Assembly: GCF_000744105.1 (NCBI RefSeq)
Contig: NZ_JQLH01000001.1
Span: forward strand, 2,790,001 to 2,854,000
DNA from: Maribacter forsetii DSM 18668
Lineage (GTDB): Bacteria; Bacteroidota; Bacteroidia; Flavobacteriales; Flavobacteriaceae
DNA length: 64,000 nt
Direction of reading: 5' to 3'
A program made the position numbers and the translations under genes. Positions 50,911 through 60,624 of this stretch are shown here, in pieces; position 1 is the stretch's first letter; each line of letters opens with the position of its first letter. The notes below the pieces were generated by a model. The model was given only the letters and a program-made list of their open reading frames with translations. It was not told the origin of the DNA and did not search any database.

Positions 50911-52335
50911 ATGAACAAGAAATTACTAGAGCAGGTTTATAACACTTCAGATTTTAATTTAAACGGGCATCAATTAATTGATCAACTGACTTCACATTTA
51001 GAGGATAAGCTACATACATCTTCCCGTAATGCTATTGATTGGAACAATCCTGAAAATGAACTTGAATTTTGGAGAGATTTTTTATCTAACGGAAATAGTG
51101 AGGATTTGTTCAAAGAAATCACCAATAGAACCACACATATTCACCACCCACATTATATTGGTCATCAAGTGAGTCCGCCTGCGCCAATTACAGCATTAAC
51201 AAGTTTAATTAGTTCTCTATTAAATAATGGAACAGCGGTTTATGAAATGGGAATGTCCTCCAATGCAATTGAGCGAATTATTGTAGAGTTCATATGCCAA
51301 AAAATTGGGTTCAATGATTTTTCAGGAGGATTTTTAACTTCTGGGGGAACCTTAGCGAACCTGACGGCATTATTGAGTGCTAGAAAAGCCATTACAAAGA
51401 AAGATATATGGAATGAAGGCAATCAAAATCAACTGGGAATTATGGTGAGCGAAGAAGCGCATTACTGCGTTGATCGTGCCGCTAGAATCATGGGGTTAGG
51501 CGAACAAGGTATTATTAAAGTTCCTGTTACAAAAGGCTTTAGCATGGATACTGAGGTTCTAGAAACCAAACTTAAAGAAGCAATTGAAAATGGTATTGAA
51601 GTATTTGCCATTGTTGGTAGTGCACCGTCCACTGCAACTGGAATATTTGATAATCTTGAAATCATAGGTGAGTTTGCTAAAAAACATGATATCTGGTTCC
51701 ATGTTGACGGTGCCCATGGTGGAGCGGGAATTTTTTCTAAAAAATATAAGTATAGCCTTAAAGGTATTGAGCAAGCGGACTCTGTTGTTATTGACGGACA
51801 TAAAATGATGATGATGCCGGCATTGACCACTGCCCTACTCTTTAAAAACGAGATCAACGCGAAAACTACATTTAGCCAAAAAGCAGATTACCTATTGTCT
51901 GACTCTGAACATGAAGATTGGTACAACTCTGGTAAACGCACGTTTGAATGTACTAAAAACATGATGGGTATTCACTGGTTCACACTCTTAAAACTATACG
52001 GAGAAGAAGTCTTTGACGCTAATGTGACCCATCTTTATGATATGGGTGCGCTATTTGCAAATTTAATTGAACAAGAGCCAAATTTTGAATTGGCACTTCA
52101 ACCCATGTCCAACATAGTATGTTTTAGATACTTATCGCCAAATTCAGATACTGAAAACCTAAACTCCTTAAATATAAAAATTCGCCAATTTCTATTAGAA
52201 GATGGTGAATTTTATATTGTACAAACGAAGTTAAAAGGAAAACATTATTTACGTATCACTGTTATGAATCCCTTTACAACAGAGCTACATTTTAAAGCCC
52301 TAATTAATAAAATTAAGGCTTATGTCAACAATTGA
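50911..52335 (+). CDS. pyridoxal-phosphate group II amino-acid decarboxylase
   Basis: A 474-residue PLP-dependent decarboxylase of the DDC/glutamate/diaminobutyrate family. Motifs: HPHYIGHQVSPPAPI near the N terminus, GGFLTSGGTLANLTAL (phosphate contact), WFHVDGAHGGAGIFS with the cofactor-stacking Asp, and VIDGHKMMMMP with PLP lysine Lys298. The substrate is not predictable by eye: aromatic amino acids, aspartate, diaminobutyrate and glutamate are all handled in this family. It stands alone between the fad operon and GH15, ending directly against the convergent GH15 gene with no gap. Confidence 0.9.
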   Translation: MNKKLLEQVYNTSDFNLNGHQLIDQLTSHLEDKLHTSSRNAIDWNNPENELEFWRDFLSNGNSEDLFKEITNRTTHIHHPHYIGHQVSPPAPITALTSLISSLLNNGTAVYEMGMSSNAIERIIVEFICQKIGFNDFSGGFLTSGGTLANLTALLSARKAITKKDIWNEGNQNQLGIMVSEEAHYCVDRAARIMGLGEQGIIKVPVTKGFSMDTEVLETKLKEAIENGIEVFAIVGSAPSTATGIFDNLEIIGEFAKKHDIWFHVDGAHGGAGIFSKKYKYSLKGIEQADSVVIDGHKMMMMPALTTALLFKNEINAKTTFSQKADYLLSDSEHEDWYNSGKRTFECTKNMMGIHWFTLLKLYGEEVFDANVTHLYDMGALFANLIEQEPNFELALQPMSNIVCFRYLSPNSDTENLNSLNIKIRQFLLEDGEFYIVQTKLKGKHYLRITVMNPFTTELHFKALINKIKAYVNN

Positions 52336-54138
52336 TTATTCTCTTAGAGACTCCATCATTTGATCTTCACTTTCTTTTTTAGAGAAGTTTATAGCACACT
52401 CTATTAGTGCTAAATGTGAGTATGCTTGAGGGAAGTTCCCTAACAATCTTTTGGTCTTAAAATCAATATCTTCACTAAACAGACCTAAATGATTACTATA
52501 ACTCAATAATCGTTCAAAATATTCAAGTGCTTTCTTGCGTTCTCCAATTTTGAACAAGCTATTTATATACCAGAATGTACATACCGTAAATGATGATGAT
52601 GGCAAACCAAAATCATCTTCATTCTTATAACGGTATAGCAACCCGTCATTACTTAATTCTTTACCAATTGCATTAACCGTTTTTACATAGCGCTCATCTT
52701 TAGCTTTTACACAACCATAAGATTCCATCAGTAATACGGAAGCATCTAGCTCTTTGGAACCGTAAGATTGCGTGTATGCCCCTACTTCCTCATTCCATGC
52801 ATTATCATAGATATCTTTCCAGATTTCAGCTCTAATTGGTTCCCATTTTTCAATTTTATGTTTTTTACCTAACATCTCTGCCACTTTTATAGCACGATCT
52901 AAGGCTGTCCAACATAAAACCTTAGAGAAGGTAAAATGCCTGTCTTCCGCACGAAACTCCCAAATACCTTTATCGGCATCTTTCCAGTTGTTGCTAACGA
53001 TCCAAACGATTCCTTTTGTTATCGCCCATAAATCCTCGCCATTCTCTATATCAATGCTGAATTTTACCATCTGCTCATATATCACATCCATCAGAATACC
53101 ATAAATATCATTCTGTTTTTGGTGGTATGCCGCATTACCAATACGTACTGGTTTTGAGCCTTTATAACCTGCTAAGTGTTCTAGTGTTTCCTCCGTTAGT
53201 TTTTTCTCCTTATTAATTCCGTACATAATTTGCAGCTTCTCTGCCTTATCCGGAATTAAATCTATAATGAATTGTAAATAGCGTCTAGCTACATTCTTGT
53301 GCCCTAGTTCAGATACAACCTTAATTACCATAGATGCATCACGTATCCAACAGAAACGATAATCCCAATTACGTACTTCACCAATAGTTTCCGGTAATGA
53401 AGTCGTTGCCGCTGCAAGTACGGCTCCAGTTTTATCATAGCTCAAAAGTTTTAAGGTCAATGCACTTCTGGTAATTTCCTCGTTGAACTTTTTATATGTA
53501 GGTGTTAAGTCTACCCAATTTAACCAATATACCTTTGTATTCTGTAAATCTAGGTAAGCTCTATCTGTTGTTGGCAATAACAATTTCTCATTATAACCCA
53601 TCATCATAAACTCATCTTCTGTAATGGTTATGGTAGAACTGTCTACAACAGCATTTTTATCAAATGACGTATATAAGAAAACGGTATCAAATTTTACATC
53701 ATGGGTAAGGCTAGCTATAAAATCTTTTTTAATAAAGGTTTCTGTAGTACCCATTGCATATTCTAACTTTGGATCATACAATACAGAAAAGCTGGGTTTA
53801 CCTGATATATGCTTAAAATAGCGTACCAGTTCTGGCGGAGAATGATATTTTTTCTCCTCTTTACGGTATCTAGGCATAAAATCATGAATTTCAAAATGAT
53901 CATTGCCAGATTTAAATGATGTGATTAAAATATTTGTAAACTGTTCATATTTCTGTGAGATTTCATAGCTGTCATCTACATTAATCTCAAAACTACCACC
54001 AATATTTTCATCTAATAATTTCGCAAATACCGACGGACTATCAAATTCTGGTAAACAACACCAGTCTATACTTCCTGTCTTTGAAATTAATGCTGCACTT
54101 CTACAATTCCCTATTATTCCGTAGTCTAAATTATCCAT
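52336..54138 (-). CDS. GH15 family hydrolase, probable trehalase
   Basis: A 600-residue cytoplasmic (alpha/alpha)6-barrel enzyme. It opens MDNLDYGIIGNCRSAALISK, the trehalase/glucoamylase-like N-terminal domain, then a beta-sandwich (about 20-230), then the catalytic barrel with EVRNWDYRFCWIRDASMVIK, the general-acid region WAITKGIVWIVSNNWKDADKG and WEFRAEDRHFTFSKVLCW. Family members include bacterial trehalases and glucoamylases. Its position head to head with trehalose-6-phosphate synthase/phosphatase (103-base gap) favours trehalose as substrate and suggests shared regulation. Confidence 0.88.
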   Translation of the reverse strand: MDNLDYGIIGNCRSAALISKTGSIDWCCLPEFDSPSVFAKLLDENIGGSFEINVDDSYEISQKYEQFTNILITSFKSGNDHFEIHDFMPRYRKEEKKYHSPPELVRYFKHISGKPSFSVLYDPKLEYAMGTTETFIKKDFIASLTHDVKFDTVFLYTSFDKNAVVDSSTITITEDEFMMMGYNEKLLLPTTDRAYLDLQNTKVYWLNWVDLTPTYKKFNEEITRSALTLKLLSYDKTGAVLAAATTSLPETIGEVRNWDYRFCWIRDASMVIKVVSELGHKNVARRYLQFIIDLIPDKAEKLQIMYGINKEKKLTEETLEHLAGYKGSKPVRIGNAAYHQKQNDIYGILMDVIYEQMVKFSIDIENGEDLWAITKGIVWIVSNNWKDADKGIWEFRAEDRHFTFSKVLCWTALDRAIKVAEMLGKKHKIEKWEPIRAEIWKDIYDNAWNEEVGAYTQSYGSKELDASVLLMESYGCVKAKDERYVKTVNAIGKELSNDGLLYRYKNEDDFGLPSSSFTVCTFWYINSLFKIGERKKALEYFERLLSYSNHLGLFSEDIDFKTKRLLGNFPQAYSHLALIECAINFSKKESEDQMMESLRE

Positions 54139-54241
54139 TCAATAAAAATCTTGATTCATATGAGGTTTCAATTGGTATTGCCCTCCTTTTTCCCGAAATT
54201 TAGAGAAATAAATATCAAAAAGTAGCAAAAAAAACTCTTTT

Positions 54242-56455
54242 ATGGCGAAAACTATCATTATCTCAAATAGACTACCTGTACAATTACAAATTAGCAATGG
54301 AGACATTACTGCAGTGCCAAGTGTAGGTGGACTGGCTACTGGAATGAAATCTGTACACTCTGGCGGTGATAGCCTTTGGATTGGTTGGAGCGGATTAACC
54401 GACGAAGAAATTCCTGAAGAGTTGATACCAAAAATTGATAGCGCACTCGCGGAACACGGTTCTTCTAAAGTTAACTTGACAGAAAAAGAGGTGGAGGGAT
54501 TTTACTATGGATTTAGCAATAGAACCATTTGGCCACTATTCCATTATTTTTTAGAGTATTCTGAGTTTGAATTGGAAAGTTGGGAAATTTATAAAGCGGT
54601 AAACCAGAAGTTTGCCGATGCCATTCTAGCTAAAGCGGATAATGAAGATACCATATGGATTCATGATTACCAGCTAATGTTGGTACCACAGATGGTACGT
54701 GCAGAAAGACCGGATATTTCTATTGGGTTCTTTTTACACATTCCTTTTCCTTCCTATGAGATATTTAGAACATTACCCTGGCGACAAGAAGTATTACAAG
54801 GTTTGCTGGGTTCAGATTTAATTGGTTTCCATACCTATGACTACGAACGTCACTTTTTAAGCTCTGTACGTAGATTATTAGGCTTAGAGGTAAGTTTTAA
54901 TGATATCTATCTTGATGATAGAGTGATTAAAGTAGATTCCTTCCCTATGGGTATTGATTATAAAAAATTCAGTGAAGCAGCCAAAGAACATTCCCAACGA
55001 AGTGAAGATGAAAAGTCTGAATTACAAAAACGATTAGATACTCATAAAAAATCTGCACCTGATGCTAAATTCTTTTTATCTATTGATAGATTAGATTATA
55101 CCAAGGGTATTGCAAAACGTTTAAATGCTTTTGAGTATTTCTTAAATAAATACCCACAATACAAAGAGAAAGTAAGACTTATTATTCTTGCCGTTCCTTC
55201 ACGTTCCAATGTGCCACAATATCAATTATTAAAACGGGAAGTAGATGAGTTAGTTGGTCGTATAAACGGAGAACTTTCAACCGTTAGTTGGACCCCAATT
55301 TGGTATTTCTACAGATCTATGCCGTTCGATAATTTAATTGATTTATACACTTCTTCAGATATTGCTTGGTTAACGCCAATTAGAGATGGTATGAACTTGG
55401 TAGCCAAAGAATATATTGCTACAAGAACGGATAAGACGGGAGTACTAATTCTTAGCGAAATGGCTGGTTCTGCCAATGAAATGAACGAATCTTTACTAAT
55501 TAACCCTAATAACTTTGAACAAATAGCAGATTCGCTCTACGAGGCTATCAATATGCCTAAAGAAGAACAGATTTCTCGAAACACCTTATTACAAAAGCGA
55601 CTGGAACGTTATAATGTAGAAAAATGGGCTAACGACTTCATGAATTCTCTAGTGGGACAAAAAGAGAAAGATCAAACGTATAAGTCCAAAAAACTTTCGG
55701 AAAAACTTATGAATAACGTCATGGACGATTATAGCAAAGCCAAAAGAAGATTGGTTTTCTTGGACTATGATGGTACACTAGCTGGTTTTCATACCGATCC
55801 ACAAAAAGCTTCTCCAGACGAAGAATTATACAAACTTTTAGATGCGATTTCTTCGCAACCAAATACAGACATGTATTTAATTAGTGGTCGGGATAAAGAA
55901 ACGTTCACTAAATGGTTCTTACCAAAAAAATACAACATGATTGTTGAGCATGGTGTGTGGATCTCGCAAGGTGGCGAAGAGTTTAGAATGCTGGAAACCG
56001 TAAAGAAAGACTGGATGGAGAAGATTTTACCGGTATTGGAATCTTTTGTTGATCGTACTCCCGGTAGTTTTATTGAGGAAAAAAATTACTCCCTAGCTTG
56101 GCATTATAGAAAAACAGATCCTGATTTTGGTCAAAAGCGTTCTGTTGAATTAAATACGGTACTTACCAGTCTTATTGCCAATGACGATTTAAGCGTGTTA
56201 AACGGTAATAAGGTAATGGAAATAAAAAGTAGTAATGTGAATAAAGGTAGAGCATCTATGCGTGTATACACGGAACATGAGTACGATTTTGTTTTCGCTA
56301 TTGGTGATGATTGGACAGATGAGTTTATGTTTCAAGAACTGCCTGAAGACTCTATTACCGTGAAAGTAGGACGCCAAAAAACGCAAGCAAGGTATTTTGT
56401 TGATAACACAAAAAATGTCCGTACAATTTTAAAAAGATTTGCCGACGAAGGATAA
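54242..56455 (+). CDS. fused trehalose-6-phosphate synthase / phosphatase
   Basis: A 737-residue two-domain enzyme. Residues about 1-465 are GT20 (OtsA): ISNRLPVQLQ, VGGLATGMKSVHSG, WIHDYQLMLVPQMVR, FFLHIPFPSYEIFRTLPWR and the RLDYTKGI donor site. Residues about 500-737 are an OtsB-type HAD phosphatase: LVFLDYDGTLAG with Asp508 and Asp510, ISGRD, and FAIGDDWTDEFMF. It makes trehalose from UDP-glucose and glucose-6-phosphate in one chain, the eukaryote-like fusion order also known in Bacteroidota. It diverges from GH15 and is followed by an apparent run of exported protein genes. Confidence 0.94.
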   Translation: MAKTIIISNRLPVQLQISNGDITAVPSVGGLATGMKSVHSGGDSLWIGWSGLTDEEIPEELIPKIDSALAEHGSSKVNLTEKEVEGFYYGFSNRTIWPLFHYFLEYSEFELESWEIYKAVNQKFADAILAKADNEDTIWIHDYQLMLVPQMVRAERPDISIGFFLHIPFPSYEIFRTLPWRQEVLQGLLGSDLIGFHTYDYERHFLSSVRRLLGLEVSFNDIYLDDRVIKVDSFPMGIDYKKFSEAAKEHSQRSEDEKSELQKRLDTHKKSAPDAKFFLSIDRLDYTKGIAKRLNAFEYFLNKYPQYKEKVRLIILAVPSRSNVPQYQLLKREVDELVGRINGELSTVSWTPIWYFYRSMPFDNLIDLYTSSDIAWLTPIRDGMNLVAKEYIATRTDKTGVLILSEMAGSANEMNESLLINPNNFEQIADSLYEAINMPKEEQISRNTLLQKRLERYNVEKWANDFMNSLVGQKEKDQTYKSKKLSEKLMNNVMDDYSKAKRRLVFLDYDGTLAGFHTDPQKASPDEELYKLLDAISSQPNTDMYLISGRDKETFTKWFLPKKYNMIVEHGVWISQGGEEFRMLETVKKDWMEKILPVLESFVDRTPGSFIEEKNYSLAWHYRKTDPDFGQKRSVELNTVLTSLIANDDLSVLNGNKVMEIKSSNVNKGRASMRVYTEHEYDFVFAIGDDWTDEFMFQELPEDSITVKVGRQKTQARYFVDNTKNVRTILKRFADEG

Positions 56456-56478
56456 CGCTAATCATATTCCACAATACA

Positions 56479-58002
56479 ATGAAACAAATTCTCAATTTTG
56501 CATTTGTAAGTGTTATTTTCTGCCTTAACTCTTATGCCCAACAAGGCACTGAAGTTTATCTGACCGATTTAAATTGGTCAAATGATTCTTTAAAAATTGG
56601 AACTCCAATAAATATTTCTAACAATGAAGGCTATGATAATCAGCCTTCATTTTTTTCTGATGAAAAAATTCTTTTTGCTGCTACTAGAAATAGTCAAACA
56701 GATATTATTCTATTTGATATAAACGATAAAAAGACAACTTGGCTTTCCAATACACCCAATGGCAGTGAATATTCTCCATTGAAAATTCCGGGTAGAGATG
56801 CCGTTTCTGCAGTTCGTTTAGATGAAGATGGGTTACAACGTTTATATGAGTATAATATAAAGACAGGTGAATCAAAGGTTTTAATACCAGATTTAAAAGT
56901 GGGTTATCATGTTTGGTATACTAAAGATATCATCGTATGTACGGTATTAATTGAAAATCGTATGGATTTGGTAGTGTATAACCTAAAGGAGAACACCCAT
57001 TATACTGCACAAAAAAATGTAGGTAGGTCGTTGCATAAAATTCCGAATTCTGAACTTATAAGTTTTATAGCAAAAGTTGATGAGAATGCCACAATTACAT
57101 CACTAAACCCTTATTCTAAAGAAAAAAAGGATATCATAACCCTTTTAGGGGATAGCGAAGATATTTCTTGGATGAACGATGGTCGATTGATTAATGCCTA
57201 TGAATCCATAATTCTGTCTTTTAATCCCAAAGTGGATACAGAATGGAAATTAGCATCCCAAATCAATGATCCAGATGTCAACGGAATCTCTAGATTAGCG
57301 ATTAGTCCAAAAGGAAATTACCTAAGTTTTGTTTCTAAAGATTCACAAAAAAGAATTGTTGACAAGCAAGTAGAAACGTTTAATGCGCGAGACGTACAAG
57401 CATTTGCCAATTGTTTTTCGAAAAATGTTGTGGTAAAAAACTACCCAAAGGACACTCTGTACGTTGGGCGGGAAATTTTAAAGGAAAAGTATCAAAACTT
57501 TTATGACCGTACGCCAAATATTGATGTAAAAGTATCTTCTAGAATTCATTTGGGAAAGACTATTATAGATCAAGAACAGATAACCATTGGCGATAGACAA
57601 TTTCATCAAGTTGCCATTTATGAGGTTGACGGACTTATAAATAGCATGACTTTCTTAAAAGATACGTCAATCGATAAAAATCCAGAAGTACCTGTACAAC
57701 ATCAACTTGAAGCTTATAATGCTAAAGACATCAATGCCTTTTTAAGTCCTTACGCTAAAGACGTGAAAGTTTATGGTGCTAACGGCGAACTAAAAACAGA
57801 GGGTATTGAAAATATGCGAAATGACTATGATCGCTTTTTTAGTACTACCACAGACCTTCATTGTGAAACTAAGAATAGGATTGTAATTGGTAACATAGTT
57901 ATTGATGAAGAATTCATAACCATACAAGGGGATTCTTATACTGCAATAGGTATTTATGAAATTGAAAATAATAAAATAGCCAAGGTTACTTTTTTACATT
58001 GA
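56479..58002 (+). CDS. exported TolB-like propeller fused to tandem NTF2-like domains
   Basis: A 507-residue protein. Signal peptide MKQILNFAFVSVIFCLNSYA. Residues about 30-290 form a TolB/WD40-type propeller (QPSFFSDEKILFAATRNSQT, ISWMNDGRLINAYESIILSF, RLAISPKGNYLSFVS). Residues about 297-395 and 405-507 are two SnoaL/NTF2-like domains in tandem, each with an N-A-(R/K)-D-(V/I)-x-A-F helix and an IIDQEQITI or VIDEEFITI strand. NTF2-like domains bind small ligands; no catalytic Asp/His pair is obvious. Starts 23 bases after the trehalose gene. The combination is unusual; function unknown. Confidence 0.78.
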   Translation: MKQILNFAFVSVIFCLNSYAQQGTEVYLTDLNWSNDSLKIGTPINISNNEGYDNQPSFFSDEKILFAATRNSQTDIILFDINDKKTTWLSNTPNGSEYSPLKIPGRDAVSAVRLDEDGLQRLYEYNIKTGESKVLIPDLKVGYHVWYTKDIIVCTVLIENRMDLVVYNLKENTHYTAQKNVGRSLHKIPNSELISFIAKVDENATITSLNPYSKEKKDIITLLGDSEDISWMNDGRLINAYESIILSFNPKVDTEWKLASQINDPDVNGISRLAISPKGNYLSFVSKDSQKRIVDKQVETFNARDVQAFANCFSKNVVVKNYPKDTLYVGREILKEKYQNFYDRTPNIDVKVSSRIHLGKTIIDQEQITIGDRQFHQVAIYEVDGLINSMTFLKDTSIDKNPEVPVQHQLEAYNAKDINAFLSPYAKDVKVYGANGELKTEGIENMRNDYDRFFSTTTDLHCETKNRIVIGNIVIDEEFITIQGDSYTAIGIYEIENNKIAKVTFLH

Positions 58003-58006
58003 TCTA

Positions 58007-59173
58007 TTGAAGCAAAAGCTACATATTCTCCCCATTATAATTCTTTCGCAATTTGCCTGCACCTCTACTTGGTTTGCCGGTAATGCGATTATTGAATCAT
58101 TGACCAAAAAGTTAGATTTTGGTCCTGAAATAATTAGTTATGTCATATCATCGGTTCAATTCGGATTTATAGTCGGTACATTAATTTTTGGCATTCTTAT
58201 GATTGCAGATCGTTTTTCACCCTCAAGGGTGTTTATGATTTGTGCGTTTCTTGCTTCTATTTCAAATCTATCTTTAATCTACCCGCAATTAAACGTGGGC
58301 GGATTGCTATTAGCCAGATTCAGTACTGGATTCTTTTTGGCCGGCATCTATCCCGTAGGTATGAAAATAGCCGCAGATTATTATGAGAAGGGTTTAGGCA
58401 AAGCACTGGGATATTTGGTAGGTGCCTTAGTTCTTGGTACAGCTTTTCCTTTTTTGATTAAAGGAAGCCCATTTGCAAGTCATCCAGATAAAGTAATTAT
58501 GTTAACCTCTGGTATTACCGTTATTGGCGGATTATTACTCTTCATGCTTGTACCTAATGGACCTTACAGAGTTGCAAGCACAACATTGAAGTTAAATGCA
58601 GGACCCAAGCTTTTCCAAAATTTTGAATTTAAGAAAGCTGCATTCGGCTATTTTGGGCATATGTGGGAACTATATGCTTTTTGGGCATTTACACCTATTG
58701 CAATTCAATGGTTTGCTATAAAGTCCGGCAGTAATATTTCCGTATCACTATGGTCTGGAATCGTAATAGCGCTCGGCGGATTATCATGTGCCTATGGTGG
58801 CATGCTCTCTCAGCGCATAGGTAGTAAGAAAGTGGCTCTTGCAGCCTTAATAGCATCCGGCTTTATATGCTTGATCTCGCCATTGCTATTTTCGCTTCCC
58901 ATCTATTTATTCTTAGTAGGTTGGTGTATATGGGGTATTGCAGTTACTGCAGACTCACCCCAATTTTCAAATTTAGTAGCATCCGCAGTAGCTCCAGAAT
59001 TAAAAGGCACTGCTCTTACATTGGTAAATTGTATTGGTTTTGCTATTACGATCATCAGTATACAACTTCTAGGATCACTTCAATCGATCATTCCTATAAC
59101 TCTTTTATTTATCCCTTTAGCTATTGGACCGGTGTTAGGAGTATACTATTTACTGGCAAAAAAGAATAACTAA
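58007..59173 (+). CDS. MFS transporter
   Basis: A 388-residue permease with about 12 membrane segments. It starts at TTG 58007, four bases after the preceding stop, so the genes are coupled. Features of the major facilitator superfamily: GFIVGTLIFGILMIADRFSP (loop 2-3 region), LLLARFSTGFFLAGIYPVGM (segment 4) and GGMLSQRIGSKKVALAALIA (the equivalent loop in the second half). The CynX/NimT-like appearance suggests small-anion or drug transport; substrate unknown. The last base of its TAA overlaps a spurious ATG at 59173. Confidence 0.88.
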   Translation: MKQKLHILPIIILSQFACTSTWFAGNAIIESLTKKLDFGPEIISYVISSVQFGFIVGTLIFGILMIADRFSPSRVFMICAFLASISNLSLIYPQLNVGGLLLARFSTGFFLAGIYPVGMKIAADYYEKGLGKALGYLVGALVLGTAFPFLIKGSPFASHPDKVIMLTSGITVIGGLLLFMLVPNGPYRVASTTLKLNAGPKLFQNFEFKKAAFGYFGHMWELYAFWAFTPIAIQWFAIKSGSNISVSLWSGIVIALGGLSCAYGGMLSQRIGSKKVALAALIASGFICLISPLLFSLPIYLFLVGWCIWGIAVTADSPQFSNLVASAVAPELKGTALTLVNCIGFAITIISIQLLGSLQSIIPITLLFIPLAIGPVLGVYYLLAKKNN

Positions 59174-59274
59174 TGCCTACATACTTTGTTTATGATAATT
59201 ATGGTCAGCCCTATATTTTACTTAAATTTAGAAACCGATTACCTATACTAACATTACTCACCAAAAAACTTGCA

Positions 59275-60606
59275 ATGAAAAAGTTCTTATTACTCACTCT
59301 ATTAACCTCAGCTATTACGCTAACAGCGCAAACAGATCAACGTATTTATGATATTATTGATGCCGTTTCTGCTGAGCGTATTGAAAACGATGTTACCAAA
59401 CTTGCCAATTTTGGAACCAGACATACTTTAAGTGACACTGTCTCAACTACGAGGGGAATTGGAGCTGCTAGACGTTGGATCAAAGGTGAATTCGAAAAAA
59501 CTTCTACTGAATGTCAAGGTTGCCTAAACGTTTTCTTTCAAAAAGATTTAGTCAAAAAAGGCGCAAACGATCGCATTGTAAAAGATGTGGAAGTAGTGAA
59601 CGTTCTTGCCATACAAAAGGGAACAAAATACCCTAATCGCTATATTATTATGAGTGGCGATATTGATTCTCGTGTTAGCGACCCTACAAACTATACAGAT
59701 GATTCGCCCGGTGCCAATGATAACGCCAGCGGTATGGCAGGTACGTTAGAAGCTGCTCGTGTATTGTCTAAATATAAATTTGAAAATAGTATCATTTACA
59801 TGGGACTTTCAGGTGAAGAGCAAGGTCTTTTTGGCGGTGGCGGTATTGCCCAATACGCTAAAGACAAGGGCTGGGAGGTTATTGGCATATTCAATAATGA
59901 TATGATCGGTAACATCAAAGGTGTGGATGGTACCATTAGTAATGTTGACTTTAGAATTTTCTCTGAGCCCGTACCACCTACGGAAACAGAAAAACAACGT
60001 AAAGCTAGGCGTTTTTACGGTGGCGAAGTAGATGGTGTATCTAGACAATTGGCACGCTATGTTCATAAAAACGTAAAGCAATACATGCCAGAAATGAATC
60101 CAATGATGATCTATCGTTTAGATCGTTTTGGTCGTGGTGGTCACCACAGACCTTTCAATGATGCTGGTTTCCCTGGTATTCGTATTATGGAAGCTCATGA
60201 AAACTATACACAGCAACACCAAGATATCCGTGTTGAAGATGGTATTGCCTATGGCGATGTTCTTGAACATGTAAATTTTGAGTATGCTGCTAAATTAACG
60301 GCTGTTAATGCTATAAATATGGCATCTATAGCTTGGGCCCCTCCTGCCCCTAAAACTGTTAAAATTGGTGGTATTGTTGAACCTGCAGCTAAATTTCAGT
60401 GGAGTAAAGTTGATGGTGCCAAAGGATATAAAATATATTGGAGAGATACGACGTCCCCAACATGGGATTACAGCAGATACGTGGGCGATGTTTCAGAATT
60501 TGTTTTGGAAGGCATTGTTATCGATAACTTCTTTTTTGGAGTTTCTGCGGTTAGTGAAGACGGATTTGAGAGTCCGGTTGTTTTTCCTAACGGAATTTTC
60601 AGATAA
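59275..60606 (+). CDS. M28-family zinc peptidase, exported
   Basis: A 443-residue protein from ATG at 59275, which opens a clean signal peptide (MKKFLLLTLLTSAITLTAQ). The in-frame ATG at 59173 would put 34 unrelated residues in front, so is rejected. Peptidase M28 fold: SGDIDSRVSD, ANDNASGMAGTLEAARVL, GLSGEEQGLFGG (catalytic Glu pair) and NNDMIGN. The first zinc ligand, normally His in G-H-x-D-S, appears as Asp129 here. A C-terminal fibronectin-III-like domain (about 360-443) ends VSEDGFESPVVFP. Likely an aminopeptidase, but check activity because of Asp129. Confidence 0.87.
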   Translation: MKKFLLLTLLTSAITLTAQTDQRIYDIIDAVSAERIENDVTKLANFGTRHTLSDTVSTTRGIGAARRWIKGEFEKTSTECQGCLNVFFQKDLVKKGANDRIVKDVEVVNVLAIQKGTKYPNRYIIMSGDIDSRVSDPTNYTDDSPGANDNASGMAGTLEAARVLSKYKFENSIIYMGLSGEEQGLFGGGGIAQYAKDKGWEVIGIFNNDMIGNIKGVDGTISNVDFRIFSEPVPPTETEKQRKARRFYGGEVDGVSRQLARYVHKNVKQYMPEMNPMMIYRLDRFGRGGHHRPFNDAGFPGIRIMEAHENYTQQHQDIRVEDGIAYGDVLEHVNFEYAAKLTAVNAINMASIAWAPPAPKTVKIGGIVEPAAKFQWSKVDGAKGYKIYWRDTTSPTWDYSRYVGDVSEFVLEGIVIDNFFFGVSAVSEDGFESPVVFPNGIFR

Positions 60607-60624
60607 ACCAAAACCACGTTACTC

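Noticed and set aside
51462..51857. 131-residue minus-strand frame inside the PLP decarboxylase
   Set aside because: Covers the PLP-binding region of the real gene on the opposite strand; no independent support.
58867..59169. 100-residue alternative-frame protein inside the MFS gene
   Set aside because: Frame-shifted reading of a membrane protein; the MFS frame is continuous with all expected segments.
59173..59274. N-terminal extension of the M28 peptidase starting at ATG 59173
   Set aside because: It would place 34 residues before an obvious signal peptide; the ATG at 59275 is a better start.
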